Under the pieces are notes generated by a model. The model had not been told where the DNA came from. It saw nothing but the letters and a program-made list of their open reading frames with translations, and did not search any database. The translations under genes and the position numbers were made by a program. DNA of 38,335 nucleotides from Actinomycetota bacterium (GTDB lineage: Bacteria; Actinomycetota; Acidimicrobiia; Spongiisociales; UBA4744): contig JAADGS010000014.1 in assembly GCA_013152275.1 (NCBI GenBank), positions 1 through 38,335 on the forward strand, read 5' to 3'. Shown here piece by piece: positions 22,896 to 31,937 of the stretch; the stretch's first letter is position 1, and every line of letters begins with the position of its first letter.

Positions 22896-24135
22896 GCACA
22901 CCGCGTCCACACCCCTCTGCCGCTTCTGCAACGCGCCGCTCGGTTTCACGTTCGTCGATCTGGGCATGTCGCCTTTCTGCGAGAGCTTCCTCGGCGAGGA
23001 CCAGCTCAACCAGATGGAGCCGTTCTACCCGCTCCACGTCTACGTCTGCGATCGGTGCTTCCTGGTGCAGCTCGAGGAGTACGTCGCCCCCGAGGACATC
23101 TTCACCGAGTACGCCTACTTCTCTGCCTACTCGGACAGCTGGCTCGCCCACGCGAAGGCATACGTCGACATGATCACCGAACGACTCGCCTTGGATCACA
23201 CATCGAGCGTCGTCGAGTTGGCGAGCAACGACGGGTACCTGCTTCAGTATTTCGTCCAAAAGGGTATCCCCGCCCTCGGGATCGAACCTGCCGCCAACGT
23301 TGTGAAGGCGGCGGAGGAGCGAGGAGTCGATACGCTGGTCGAGTTCTTTGGCGCGGCGTTGGCCCGGCGTCTGGTGACGGAGGGCAGAATGGCCGACCTG
23401 ATCATCGGCAACAATGTGCTCGCCCAGGTCCCGGACCTCAATTCGTTCGTGGAGGGCATCAAGACGCTCCTGGCCCCCGGCGGAGTCGTCACCATCGAGT
23501 TCCCCCACCTGCTCCGTCTCATGGACGAGAATCAGTTCGACACGATCTATCACGAGCACTTCTCCTACTTCTCGCTCTCGACCGCCGAACGGATCTTCGC
23601 AGCGCACCGGCTGACACTCTTCGATGTCGAGGAGTTGCCCACGCACGGCGGATCCCTGCGGATCTACGCCAGGCACGTCGAGGACCTCTCCAAACCGGTC
23701 ACTCCCGGTGTCGTCGCACTTCGTCAACGTGAAGCCGCCGCGGGACTCAACGGCCTGGATGCATACCGCCTCTTCCGTGAACGGGTGGAGGCAACCAAGC
23801 GAGACCTCCTCGAATTCCTCATCGAGCGACGAAGAGCAGGCGAGTCGGTGGTCGGATACGGTGCGCCCGGCAAGGGCAATACGCTGTTGAACTACTGCGG
23901 CATACGAACGGATTTCCTCGACTACACGGTCGACCGGAACCCCTACAAGCACGGGATGTACCTTCCGGGAACCCACATCCCGATCTACCCTCCCGACAGG
24001 ATCGAGGAGACAAGACCGGACTACATCCTCATCCTGCCATGGAATCTGAAGAACGAGATCGCCAAACAACTCGCCTACACGGCGGATTGGGGTGCGAAAC
24101 TGGTCGTGCCCATCCCCCGGGTGCAGACGCTATGA
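22888..24135 (+). CDS. Sugar C-methyltransferase (zinc-binding, SAM-dependent)
   Basis: Protein of 415 residues with the three-part layout of NDP-hexose C-methyltransferases such as TylC3 and NovU. The N-terminal zinc site is CRFC (11-14) with CDRC, the SAM-binding fold contains VVELASNDGYLLQYF, and the C-terminal domain contains YGAPGKGNTLLNYCGI. The active-site region FDTIYHEHFSYFSL and the THGGSLRIY motif are intact. It would add a methyl branch to a keto-deoxysugar nucleotide. The start is the ATG at 22888, overlapping the epimerase end; the open frame extends 354 bases further upstream only as a shadow of the epimerase. Confidence 0.9.
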   Translation: MREHTASTPLCRFCNAPLGFTFVDLGMSPFCESFLGEDQLNQMEPFYPLHVYVCDRCFLVQLEEYVAPEDIFTEYAYFSAYSDSWLAHAKAYVDMITERLALDHTSSVVELASNDGYLLQYFVQKGIPALGIEPAANVVKAAEERGVDTLVEFFGAALARRLVTEGRMADLIIGNNVLAQVPDLNSFVEGIKTLLAPGGVVTIEFPHLLRLMDENQFDTIYHEHFSYFSLSTAERIFAAHRLTLFDVEELPTHGGSLRIYARHVEDLSKPVTPGVVALRQREAAAGLNGLDAYRLFRERVEATKRDLLEFLIERRRAGESVVGYGAPGKGNTLLNYCGIRTDFLDYTVDRNPYKHGMYLPGTHIPIYPPDRIEETRPDYILILPWNLKNEIAKQLAYTADWGAKLVVPIPRVQTL

Positions 24136-24172
24136 GGACGCAACGTGTGACGGCAGGACACGGAGGAACCCC

Positions 24173-24961
24173 ATGAAAGTCGTACTGTTCTGCGGCGGAC
24201 AAGGAACCCGCCTTCGCGACTACTCGGAGACGATCCCAAAGCCGATGGTCCCCGTCGGCTACCGACCGATTCTGTGGCACGTCATGAAGTACTACGCCCA
24301 CTTCGGGCACCGGGACTTCATCCTGGCGTTGGGCTATCGGGCCGACGCCATCAAGGACTTCTTCCTGCACTACGAAGAAGCGGTCTCGAACGACTTCGTC
24401 CTTTCCGACGGGGGCAAGCGAATCGAGCTGGCGAACAGCGACATCGCCGACTGGACGATCACCTTCGTCGATACCGGCGCTGCCTCGAGCATCGGAGAAC
24501 GGCTGCGCAGGGTCCGCCGGCACCTCGAAGGTGAGGAGGTGTTCATGGCCAACTACGCCGACGGGGTCACGGACCTGCACCTTCCCAGCTACATCGACGA
24601 ATTCATGCGTCGCGATGTCGTCGCGAGCGTTGTCGCCATCCGCCCACCCGGCAGCTACCACGCGATGCAGATCGACGAGGATGGGTGGGTACGTGGGAGC
24701 ATGCCCATCGCCGCTACCGACACCTGGATCAACGGCGGGTATTTCATCTTCAAGAAGGCGATCTTCGACTACATGCAGAAAGGTGAAGAACTGGCCGTTG
24801 AACCGTTCGCACGCCTCATCAAGGATCACCAACTCGTAGCTCATCGACACACCGGCTTCTGGGCACCGATGGACACGTTCAAGGACAAGCAGCTGCTCGA
24901 CGATCTCTACCGTAGCGGCAACGCCCCCTGGCAAGTGTGGAACGGCGCCAACGGGGCCTGA
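24173..24961 (+). CDS. rfbF: Glucose-1-phosphate cytidylyltransferase-like protein
   Basis: Nucleotidyltransferase of 262 residues from the ATG at 24173, which has GGAGG 7 bases upstream. The start MKVVLFCGGQGTRLRDYSET carries the GG-x-GTR-L nucleotide loop; KPMVPVG and the PILWHVMKYYA segment follow. The NDFVLSDGGKRIE, DWTITFVDTG and GFWAPMDTFKDK segments fit RfbF, which makes CDP-glucose from CTP and glucose-1-phosphate, better than RmlA. CDP-glucose feeds deoxy- and branched-sugar routes, which fits the methyltransferases nearby. No CDP-glucose 4,6-dehydratase is seen in the window. Confidence 0.85.
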   Translation: MKVVLFCGGQGTRLRDYSETIPKPMVPVGYRPILWHVMKYYAHFGHRDFILALGYRADAIKDFFLHYEEAVSNDFVLSDGGKRIELANSDIADWTITFVDTGAASSIGERLRRVRRHLEGEEVFMANYADGVTDLHLPSYIDEFMRRDVVASVVAIRPPGSYHAMQIDEDGWVRGSMPIAATDTWINGGYFIFKKAIFDYMQKGEELAVEPFARLIKDHQLVAHRHTGFWAPMDTFKDKQLLDDLYRSGNAPWQVWNGANGA

Positions 24962-24980
24962 CGAAGGAAACGGACCGCCG

Positions 24981-25640
24981 ATGCAGACACTCTCGCTCGA
25001 CACGGAAACTCCGACCATTCTGTGTCTGGGGGCACACAGCGACGACATCGAGATCGGATGTGGAGCCACCGTTCTCCGCCTGCTCGACGCGCTGCCCGGA
25101 GCCTCGGTGCAGTGGGTCGTGTTCAGCGCGCATGGCGAGCGGGCGGCAGAGGCCCGACGCGGCGCCGACCTGTTCGCCGGAGATCGCCTCGCCGAATTCG
25201 GTGCACACGACTTCCGTGACGGTTTCTTTCCCGGGGCCTTCGGCGAGCTCAAGGAGCGCTTCCGGGAACTGGCCCGGACCGTCGAGCCGGATCTCGTCCT
25301 CACCCACTGGCGCAGGGATGCTCACCAGGATCATCGGCTGGTGGCGGAGCTGACCTGGCAGACGTTTCGCGACCATTTCGTTCTCGAATACGAGATCCCC
25401 AAGTACGACGGCGATCTCGGATCACCGAACGTGTACCTGCCGGTCGCCCGGGAGCAGGCCGACCGCAAGATCGCGTATCTGATGGAGGCGTTTCGCTCCC
25501 AGCACGGCAAGTACTGGTTCAACGACGAGGCGCTCCGCTCCCTGATGACGATCCGAGGTGTCGAGTGCAAGTCCTCCAGCGGCTTCGCGGAGGCCTTCTA
25601 TGGCTACAAGGTCGTGCTGAACGCAGGCGAGCGTGACTGA
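24981..25640 (+). CDS. PIG-L family (LmbE-like) deacetylase
   Basis: Zinc-dependent de-N-acetylase of 219 residues. The metal site AHSDD (18-22 in GAHSDDIEIG) corresponds to the AHPDD motif, and HQDH near residue 115 supplies further ligands. Family members remove acetyl groups from N-acetyl sugars or similar amides. In this locus the likely substrate is an N-acetylated glycan precursor or nucleotide sugar. It follows rfbF by 19 bases and overlaps the next gene by 8 bases. Confidence 0.88.
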   Translation: MQTLSLDTETPTILCLGAHSDDIEIGCGATVLRLLDALPGASVQWVVFSAHGERAAEARRGADLFAGDRLAEFGAHDFRDGFFPGAFGELKERFRELARTVEPDLVLTHWRRDAHQDHRLVAELTWQTFRDHFVLEYEIPKYDGDLGSPNVYLPVAREQADRKIAYLMEAFRSQHGKYWFNDEALRSLMTIRGVECKSSSGFAEAFYGYKVVLNAGERD

Positions 25641-26814
25641 ACCTCGCGCCTCGACATGCTGGAGCTGTGGAGCTGCGGACCTCGTTCCCTTCTTCGAATC
25701 CCGATCGGTTCCGACGAGTTCCTGCGTGCTGCTGCCGAGCAGACAGGAAGCCGAGGCATGGCCCGTCGGGAACCTTCGACTCGCCTTCTGCCCGGCCTGC
25801 GGTTTCATCCAGAACGAGCTGTTCGATCCGGATTTGATCGACTACACCCAGCCCTACGAGGAGAGCCAGGCATTCTCGGCGACGTTCGCCCGATTTGCGA
25901 CGGCGTTGGCGAACCGGCTGATCGACTCCTACGACATACGTCACAAGGACGTCTTCGAAATCGGATGCGGCAAGGGCGACTTCCTGAAGCTGGTCTGCGA
26001 ACTCGGCGCCAACCGCGGCCTGGGCATCGATCCCGCGTTCACCGAGGGGCGGCTGGAGACCACCGCGGACGTGAGGGTGTTGAATGAGTTCTTCTCTGAG
26101 CGCACCACCCACCTCACGGGCGATCTCATCACTTGTGTCCACACCCTCGAGCACATCCAGGCGGTGGGCGACTTCATGAAGCTGATCAGGCAATCGGCCG
26201 ATCACCGCGCCGGATCGGTCGTGTTCGTCGAGGTGCCCGACACCATGCGTATCCTGTCGGAAGGCGCGTTTTGGGACATCTACTACGAGCACTGCTCCTA
26301 TTTCACGCTCGGTTCGCTCGGCCGCCTGCTGCGTGCGTCCGGTTTCCATCTCCTCTCCCTGGAGACCGCATACGACGACCAGTACCTGCTCGTCGAGGCA
26401 ACGGCTTCGAGCAACGGACCGGATGCCCACTTCCCGGGGGAAGACGATCTCGATCAGGTCGCGAAGCGAGTTGGCACCTTTTCCGACGCCGCCTATGCGG
26501 CGATTCGAAGTTGGGAACGCCGTCTGGAGGATGCAGAGGCGGCAGGGAAACGTGTGGTGGTATGGGCTGCCAGCTCGAAGGGCGTCAGTTTCCTCACCAC
26601 GTTGGAGGGCGGACGAACGGTGAGCCACGTCGTGGACATCAACCCCTACAAGCAGGGCAAATTCATGCCGGGCACGGGGCAGGAGATCGTTGCGCCCGAG
26701 TTCCTCAGGACCTCTCCGCCGGATCTGGTGATCGTGATGAACCCCATCTATCTCGAGGAGATCCGCGCAGACCTCACCCGGCTCGGGCTGGCTCCGGAGG
26801 TCGTGGCGGTCTGA
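25633..26814 (+). CDS. C-methyltransferase-family protein (2)
   Basis: Protein of 393 residues with the same layout as the one at 22888: zinc site CWSC (9-12) with CPAC, SAM motif VFEIGCGKGDFLKLV, WDIYYEHCSYFTL in place of IYHEHFSYF, and a C-terminal domain with VWAASSKGVSFLTTL and VVDINPYKQGKFMPGTG. The start is a GTG at 25633 overlapping the PIG-L end. It is closer to the convergent gene at 26819-28003 than to the first methyltransferase. The His of the HEHFSYF motif is partly kept (YEHCSYF). It may methylate a different sugar position or a different donor. Confidence 0.85.
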   Translation: MTEPRASTCWSCGAADLVPFFESRSVPTSSCVLLPSRQEAEAWPVGNLRLAFCPACGFIQNELFDPDLIDYTQPYEESQAFSATFARFATALANRLIDSYDIRHKDVFEIGCGKGDFLKLVCELGANRGLGIDPAFTEGRLETTADVRVLNEFFSERTTHLTGDLITCVHTLEHIQAVGDFMKLIRQSADHRAGSVVFVEVPDTMRILSEGAFWDIYYEHCSYFTLGSLGRLLRASGFHLLSLETAYDDQYLLVEATASSNGPDAHFPGEDDLDQVAKRVGTFSDAAYAAIRSWERRLEDAEAAGKRVVVWAASSKGVSFLTTLEGGRTVSHVVDINPYKQGKFMPGTGQEIVAPEFLRTSPPDLVIVMNPIYLEEIRADLTRLGLAPEVVAV

Positions 26815-26818
26815 GGAG

Positions 26819-28003
26819 TCAGGCGATGAGGATCTCGGCGTCGATGCCCATCTTCTCCAGACTGCCGGCGATCTCGCCCTTGTAGATCTCATTGGCGATC
26901 ACGACCACGTCGGGAGGCTGTGCGACCAGAACATCGGGAGAGTGGATCGGCTGGCCCGTTCCCGCCATGTGCCTGCCCCATTTACGCGGGTTGATGTCGA
27001 CGACAAGGGGGATCTCTTCCCCGATCTGCAACACGTTCAAGAATGTGTCCCCTCGTGCACCCGCCCCCCACAACACGGCCCGACGACGCTTCGCCGTGAT
27101 ATCGAGAAGCATCGTGCGCCAGCGATCGATCCTTTCCTCGTAGGCCGTTGCGAACCGGCGAACGTCGGACTCGAGCAGATGGCCGACAGGAGGCCGCTCA
27201 CCCGTGTCTCCGACGGATGGAGAAGCCTCGATGACCAGATACAGGTCCTCGTAGACCGGACGGATGTCGCGCACGGTGAAGCCGGCCGTCCCGAGGAGTC
27301 GCTCCAGGGCCTGGGGCGTGTAGTAGACGGGATGTTCGTAGATGACGTCCCACACGTCGGCGCGCTGCAGCATGTCGAGCGCGTTGGGTACCTCGAACAC
27401 AACGACGGAATCGCTCCGGTCACCGAGAATGTCTCGAATATGAGCCAGAAACGACCGGGGATCGTCCACGTGCTCGAGGAGCTGACGTGCGATCACCAGA
27501 TCGGGACTCACCTGCAGGTCGGCCTCGAGGTAGTAGCCCTTGACGAACGTGAGCCGATCATCGATCGGTCTCGCGGGATCTTCCTCATAGCTCGGATCCA
27601 CACCGATGCCCCGGTTGTTCCCGAGTTCCACCATCATCCGGAGGAAGTCGCCCTTTCCGCAACCGATCTCGAGTATGACCTTGTTGTGAAGGTCGTAACG
27701 CTCGATCAGCTCCGTTCCCAGCTCCCTGGCATAGCTTTGGAACAGGGACGAGAAGTGGAGCGAATTCTCGTAGTTCTCGTCGTAGTCGAGGAGCGACGGA
27801 TCGAACGCAACGTTTACGAGCAGACCGCACGTGCCACACAATGCCAGCGACATCGTCCCCCGTGGGCAGTCGAGCGCCGCGTCGCGCTCTGGCCACAACG
27901 TGCAACTCTGCGTCGGCAGTCTCGTCGGCTCGGTGAACACGTCGAGATCGGGCGAGCCACACGCGGGACACGCCCGGATAACGACCTCTCGGGTCTCACC
28001 CAC
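26819..28003 (-). CDS. C-methyltransferase-family protein (3), convergent paralogue
   Basis: Protein of 394 residues, clearly related to its convergent neighbour at 25633. It shows CPAC (12-15) with CGTC, ILEIGCGKGDFLRMM, WDVIYEHPVYYTP, VLWGAGARGDTFLNV and VVDINPRKWGRHMAGTG. The two stop codons are only 4 bases apart, with no room for a terminator. The start is GTG at 28003 without its own Shine-Dalgarno sequence; a small frame with a strong site overlaps it. The tail of the split surface-protein gene lies upstream on the same strand. In the HEHFSYF motif, Pro-Val replaces Phe-Ser, so the chemistry may differ. Confidence 0.83.
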   Translation of the reverse strand: MGETREVVIRACPACGSPDLDVFTEPTRLPTQSCTLWPERDAALDCPRGTMSLALCGTCGLLVNVAFDPSLLDYDENYENSLHFSSLFQSYARELGTELIERYDLHNKVILEIGCGKGDFLRMMVELGNNRGIGVDPSYEEDPARPIDDRLTFVKGYYLEADLQVSPDLVIARQLLEHVDDPRSFLAHIRDILGDRSDSVVVFEVPNALDMLQRADVWDVIYEHPVYYTPQALERLLGTAGFTVRDIRPVYEDLYLVIEASPSVGDTGERPPVGHLLESDVRRFATAYEERIDRWRTMLLDITAKRRRAVLWGAGARGDTFLNVLQIGEEIPLVVDINPRKWGRHMAGTGQPIHSPDVLVAQPPDVVVIANEIYKGEIAGSLEKMGIDAEILIA

Positions 28004-28055
28004 GACACATCCCGCGTGTCGTGTGACACGCCTGGATCAGGATCTCGACGACCAT
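27996..28055 (-). CDS. Candidate 19-residue leader peptide before methyltransferase 3
   Basis: The frame MVVEILIQACHTTRGMCRG has GGGAGG just before its ATG, and its TGA overlaps the GTG start of the methyltransferase by 8 bases. The 28001-28023 stretch within it forms an inverted repeat CACGACAC/GTGTCGTG. Coupled translation is plausible. It could also be a chance frame. Confidence 0.35.
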   Translation of the reverse strand: MVVEILIQACHTTRGMCRG

Positions 28056-28078
28056 GATCCTCCCTGAACGGATCCCGC

Positions 28079-30201
28079 TCATGGCAACGGAGTCACAGTG
28101 ACGTTTCCGATCGCAACGTCGACATGGTGCACGAGCAGAAGGAATGAACCGGAGACCGGATCACCCGCCTCTCCCTGCTGGTCGGTGAGTTGCCAACTGG
28201 TCGGCTCTGTGGTCCCGTCTTCCCAGATCTTCAGACTGTACAGGGGGCCGTCCACGGTCGTCTCGACACGCATCTTGAACCAGTAGGTCGAGCCGATGTT
28301 GATCGACTGGGCCAGCTCGGAGCGGACGTCCGGATTGAAGCCGACGAGCCGGAGCCCCTCGAACGTGTCCGTCCACCGCAGCTCACCGAGTGATCCGGAA
28401 GGCCACCAGCCCCAGACAGGTTGCGCAGAGGGGTCACAGGCCGGCTCGGTGAACGCCGAACAGTCCTCGTGCCCGTCCCAACCCATCAGGATGCCGAGCG
28501 CCGGGCCGTAGCTGGGAGCGTCGTACCCGTTCACCGTATCGAGGCCCCGAATCTTCATGGGTACCAACACTTCATACTGATCCCATGTGACATCGCCGAT
28601 GTCGATGAGACGGTCGTACCCGACATCCACGGTCAGCAGATTATTGGAGTCGACCTCCCACTGTCCGTCGACCACCTGGGCGACGTCCTGAATGTCGGTG
28701 ACGGTGCTCCAGTCGATCGAGTAGGGCGACGGCCAGACGTTGCCGGTACTCCAGTTGACCGTCACCGTCTTGGTGGTCGGGTTGCCCAGACCGTCGACCG
28801 CGACGATGACGACGGTGTTGGCACCGCTGACGAGATCCGGATCCGCGGTCGATATCTGCACGTCGAAGTCGCCGGGCATGAGCAGACGGCGACTGTCCGG
28901 GCCCATCGAGAGGCTGTGACTCGCTCCACCGTTCAGCGAATAGCTCAGCGATGCGATTCCGTCCGGGTCGTCGACGTTGCCGAGAACATCGATCCATTTC
29001 TGTGCGTTGCCGATGTTTCCGAATTTCTGGACATCGCCGTACCAGATATCGAAGATCGTCCCACCGCCGTCCTCGGGCGTGATCGGCGATGCGCCGTTGA
29101 AGAAGTAGTCCACGATCACCCGAGTGGCAGGCGCGGGACGATCGGTCGGGCTCGGGTTCGCGGCGTACACGCCCACTTGGGTCACCGTCATCAACTGATC
29201 GAAGGTCAACTGCTCCGTCCATGTGGAGCCGTCGCTCGATGTCGAGTACGTCCACGTGTTGCCCGACCGCGTGACTTTCAACCAGATCGGCTGGTGTCCG
29301 AGCGGGGCCACACTGCTGTACGGGAAGTTGTCGGGTCCACCGTCGATGAAGGCCGCGAAGGCGGTCGCATCTCTGCCGTAGGCGAAAACGTCGAACCGCA
29401 GGAACGTGTCCGCATCCTGCTGGACGATGATCCCTTGATCTTGCTCGGGTTCGGTCATCTGCGACTGGAATTTCGCGATGATCTCGAAATTCGTGTCGGC
29501 GGCAGGTTGCATGAGTCTCGGTGCGTTGAACGTGATGGGCGGCACGGCGGTCGAATCGATCCATGCGTCGTGCGCAGCGGCCGCGGGAACCTCGATCACG
29601 AGCTGGTTCCCCGATCGGGAGATACCGAACGTCGAGTCTGCATCCGGGTCGACCTGCGTCCACACCGTGCCGTTGATCGACGCCCCGAAGAAGTCGTCCG
29701 ACACGAACGCGGAGGGTGACAGCATCCCGATCGTCACGGTCGCCGTGTCACACGCCGCCTCGGTGTCACACACCTGATAGGTGAACGAGTCCTCACCGAC
29801 GTATCCGGCGTCGGGCGTGTAATCGAAGGTCCCGTCAACGTTGTTCACCAACGCTCCGTACACCGGTGCCGTCTGCGCGGTCGTCGATGTCGGATCCAGA
29901 TTCCCATCGATGTCGTTGGCAACCACGTCGATCGTGACCAACGTCCCCTCGGGCGTCGTCACCGAATCATCCACCGCCACCGGCGCCACGTTCGTGACCG
30001 TCACGGTCACCGTCGCCGTATCGCACATGGCGGTGGCGTCACACACCTGATAGGTAAAGGAGTCCCCACCTACGTACCCTGCATCGGGCGTGTAATCGAA
30101 GGTCCCATCAACGTTGTTCACCAACACACCGTGCAGCGGTGCCGTCTGCACGGTCGTCGATGTCGGATCCAGATTCCCATCGATGTCGTTGGCAACCAAA
30201 C
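28079..30201 (-). pseudogene. C-terminal part of split surface protein (cadherin-like and concanavalin-like domains)
   Basis: This frame continues the CWB2 gene upstream after a frameshift near 30197-30202 and has no convincing start of its own. In order it encodes 91-residue repeats (NDIDGNLDPTSTT, VNNVDGTFDYTPDAGY, SFTYQVCD) of the cadherin-like/tandem-95 type, and a DUF1349-like concanavalin domain (FFGASINGTVWTQVDPDADS onward). An Ig-like segment and a second lectin-like domain complete it, ending at VTVTPLP. No C-terminal anchor is present, so wall attachment would rely on the CWB2 half. If the frameshift is real, this part is not translated or needs recoding; if it is a sequencing error, the protein is one chain of about 1070 residues. 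Confidence 0.75.
29725..30196 (-). repeat. 273-bp coding repeats (91 residues)
   Basis: The stretch beginning at 29821 recurs at 30094 with few changes, a period of 273 bases. Each copy encodes a cadherin-like unit. A third unit survives only as its AVDDAATTSEGTF end next to the frameshift. High identity between copies suggests recent duplication and makes this region prone to slippage or misassembly. Confidence 0.8.
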
Positions 30202-31295
30202 GTCCCCTCGGACGTCGTCGCCGCATCATCCACCGCCACCGGCGCCAGATACGTTGCGAGTTCGATCCGGACGGCGTCGGAGACCGCACCGGTGCCGCCG
30301 AGGACAACGATTCTGCTGGTCGCGAGTCGGAGAAGTTCTTGGCCGGTCGCGTACGGGACAGCGTCTTGTTCGACCAGGAGCACAGGTCCGCCTTGCCGGG
30401 CGGCCGCAGGCCCTCCTGCGATGGCATCCGGGTAGTTCAGCCCGGTGGCGACATAGACCACGGGGACTCCCGGCGCGAAATAGTCCGAGGAGATCGCTGC
30501 GGCGGTCGCATACCGATTCGAGCCGGAAAGTCGTCTGACCGACCCGCTGGTATATGCGTTGAGGGCCGTTTCGATGTCTTGGGAGACCGCGAGGGTCCCA
30601 CCGAGCACCACGATCTCACCGGGTGCGAGCCGTACGAGCTCGTTGGCCGTGGCGGCAGGGATCGAGCTGCCCACCAGAAGAATCGGCCCACCTCTGAGTG
30701 CTCCCACGGGACCACCGGCGAGCGCATCGGGAAAGTTCACACCGGTGGCGATGTAGGCCACGGGGACTCCGGGAGCGAACGTCGCCGCAGACACGGCTGC
30801 AGCGGATGCGTACCGGTCCGCGCCCGACAGGCGTGTCACCGTGCCGGTGGTGTACGCGGCAAGGGCCGCTTCGACAGATGGCGAGATCACCGCCGTCCCA
30901 CCGAGTACGACGATCCGACCGGGCTGCAATCGCACGAGCTCATCCGCGGTCGATTGTGGAATGGTGTCGGTGCTCACAAGCAGGATCGGACTCTGGCCGC
31001 CCGTCGCAGCGGCTCCGGCAATGGCGTCCGGGAAGTTGAGCCCGGTGGCCACATAGGCGACCGGAACGCCCGGATCGAACACGGCTGCAGATATCGCCGC
31101 CGCGGTGTCGAATCGGCTCGTGCCCCATATTCGCTCAACCACCCCAAGGGACTGTGGTGTCGCGTTCTCGGCGGCAGCGGCCTGTGGCAGTGGAACGACG
31201 GCCGCTCCGACGGTGATCCACAATGTCACTGCAATGATCATCGACCTTGCCTGTAGCAAGCGCCGAAGAACACCGATCCGACTCCTGGACGTCAT
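30108..31295 (-). CDS. Cell wall-binding repeat 2 (CWB2) surface protein, N-terminal half
   Basis: Secreted protein with a signal peptide (basic start, hydrophobic core, cleavage near PQAAAAEN) and three CWB2 repeats of about 90 residues. Each repeat carries a R-(Y/F)-x-TA-A-A start, ATG-x-N-(F/Y)-PDA and R-I/E-I-VVLGG motifs. CWB2 modules bind anionic wall polymers non-covalently. The ATG at 31295 is chosen over the GTG at 31316 because AAGGGGAGG precedes it. The frame leaves homology at AVDDAATTSEGTF and then runs out of frame to a stop at 30108. The intended protein continues in the 28079-30201 frame. Confidence 0.85.
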   Translation of the reverse strand: MTSRSRIGVLRRLLQARSMIIAVTLWITVGAAVVPLPQAAAAENATPQSLGVVERIWGTSRFDTAAAISAAVFDPGVPVAYVATGLNFPDAIAGAAATGGQSPILLVSTDTIPQSTADELVRLQPGRIVVLGGTAVISPSVEAALAAYTTGTVTRLSGADRYASAAAVSAATFAPGVPVAYIATGVNFPDALAGGPVGALRGGPILLVGSSIPAATANELVRLAPGEIVVLGGTLAVSQDIETALNAYTSGSVRRLSGSNRYATAAAISSDYFAPGVPVVYVATGLNYPDAIAGGPAAARQGGPVLLVEQDAVPYATGQELLRLATSRIVVLGGTGAVSDAVRIELATYLAPVAVDDAATTSEGTFGCQRHRWESGSDIDDRADGTAARCVGEQR

Positions 31296-31332
31296 GGCAT
31301 GCCTCCCCTTGTGCACCGTCTGTTGGTCCGGC

Positions 31333-31349
31333 GACCACTGTACGTGGTC
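31333..31349. promoter_or_regulatory. CCAC-N5-GTGG palindrome at the CWB2 gene
   Basis: GACCAC-TGTAC-GTGGTC, a perfect 6-bp inverted repeat. On the minus strand a GATATT box (31358-31363) lies exactly 8 bases before it, matching the LPFTG promoters; the -35 region is poor. It lies 38 bases before the ATG. Confidence 0.6.
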
Positions 31350-31363
31350 ATGCCGCCAATATC

Positions 31364-31937
31364 AAGAAGCCACGGCCACGAGATTCGGTGCTCCGCCACC
31401 CGGTTGCCGCTCTCGACACCCGCGTACTCCTCGATCGCGTGCGCCGGGACATCAGCCACCTTAACCGTGTGTTGGGCGTGGCGGGGCAAGAATCGTCGAC
31501 GGACAGGGCAAGGCCGTATGCGCCGACGTCGCTCTGAGAGAGGCTCCTCGTGAGCACACCAACCGCCGGCACCATCGACGCCTGCGTGAACGAGACCCAT
31601 GTCGTCCATGTGCCGGCATCCTTTGACGTCCGATGCACTCACGCGTCCCCGCTGCGAGCCTCCCGCAACGAGGCCGGCGCCGTCAACGAGACCTTCCCGT
31701 TCACCTGCGCCACCACAAACCCCTCGTCGACGAGGCCGGGCACGCGTGCACCGACTACCCGACGGCCGGCACCACGGACGATGCGATCGCCGGGACGTAG
31801 GTGCATCCCGCGGGACCAACGTGTGCACGGGGAAACACGTTCTTTTCCAGTCGGACGAACTCCGCCTCCGCATGCCGCCCGGGATTCACGCCGGTTCGAC
31901 CCCGACGTCGGTACATCGAGATCGACGAGGCTCCTCC
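31364..31937. other. Gap of about 570 bases without a supported gene
   Basis: Between the CWB2 promoter and the end of the first AsnB-like gene, frames are open on both strands but none shows a recognisable domain or a good ribosome site. On the minus strand, two short frames (31639-31803, beginning MHLRPGDRIVRGAGRRVV, and 31348-31638) could be remnants of a decayed gene. I do not assign a product. Confidence 0.5.

Noticed and set aside
30202-30427. N-terminal extension of the 28079-30201 frame up to 30427
   Set aside because: These codons lie over the CWB2 repeats in a different frame and have no domain features; the true upstream partner is the CWB2 frame.
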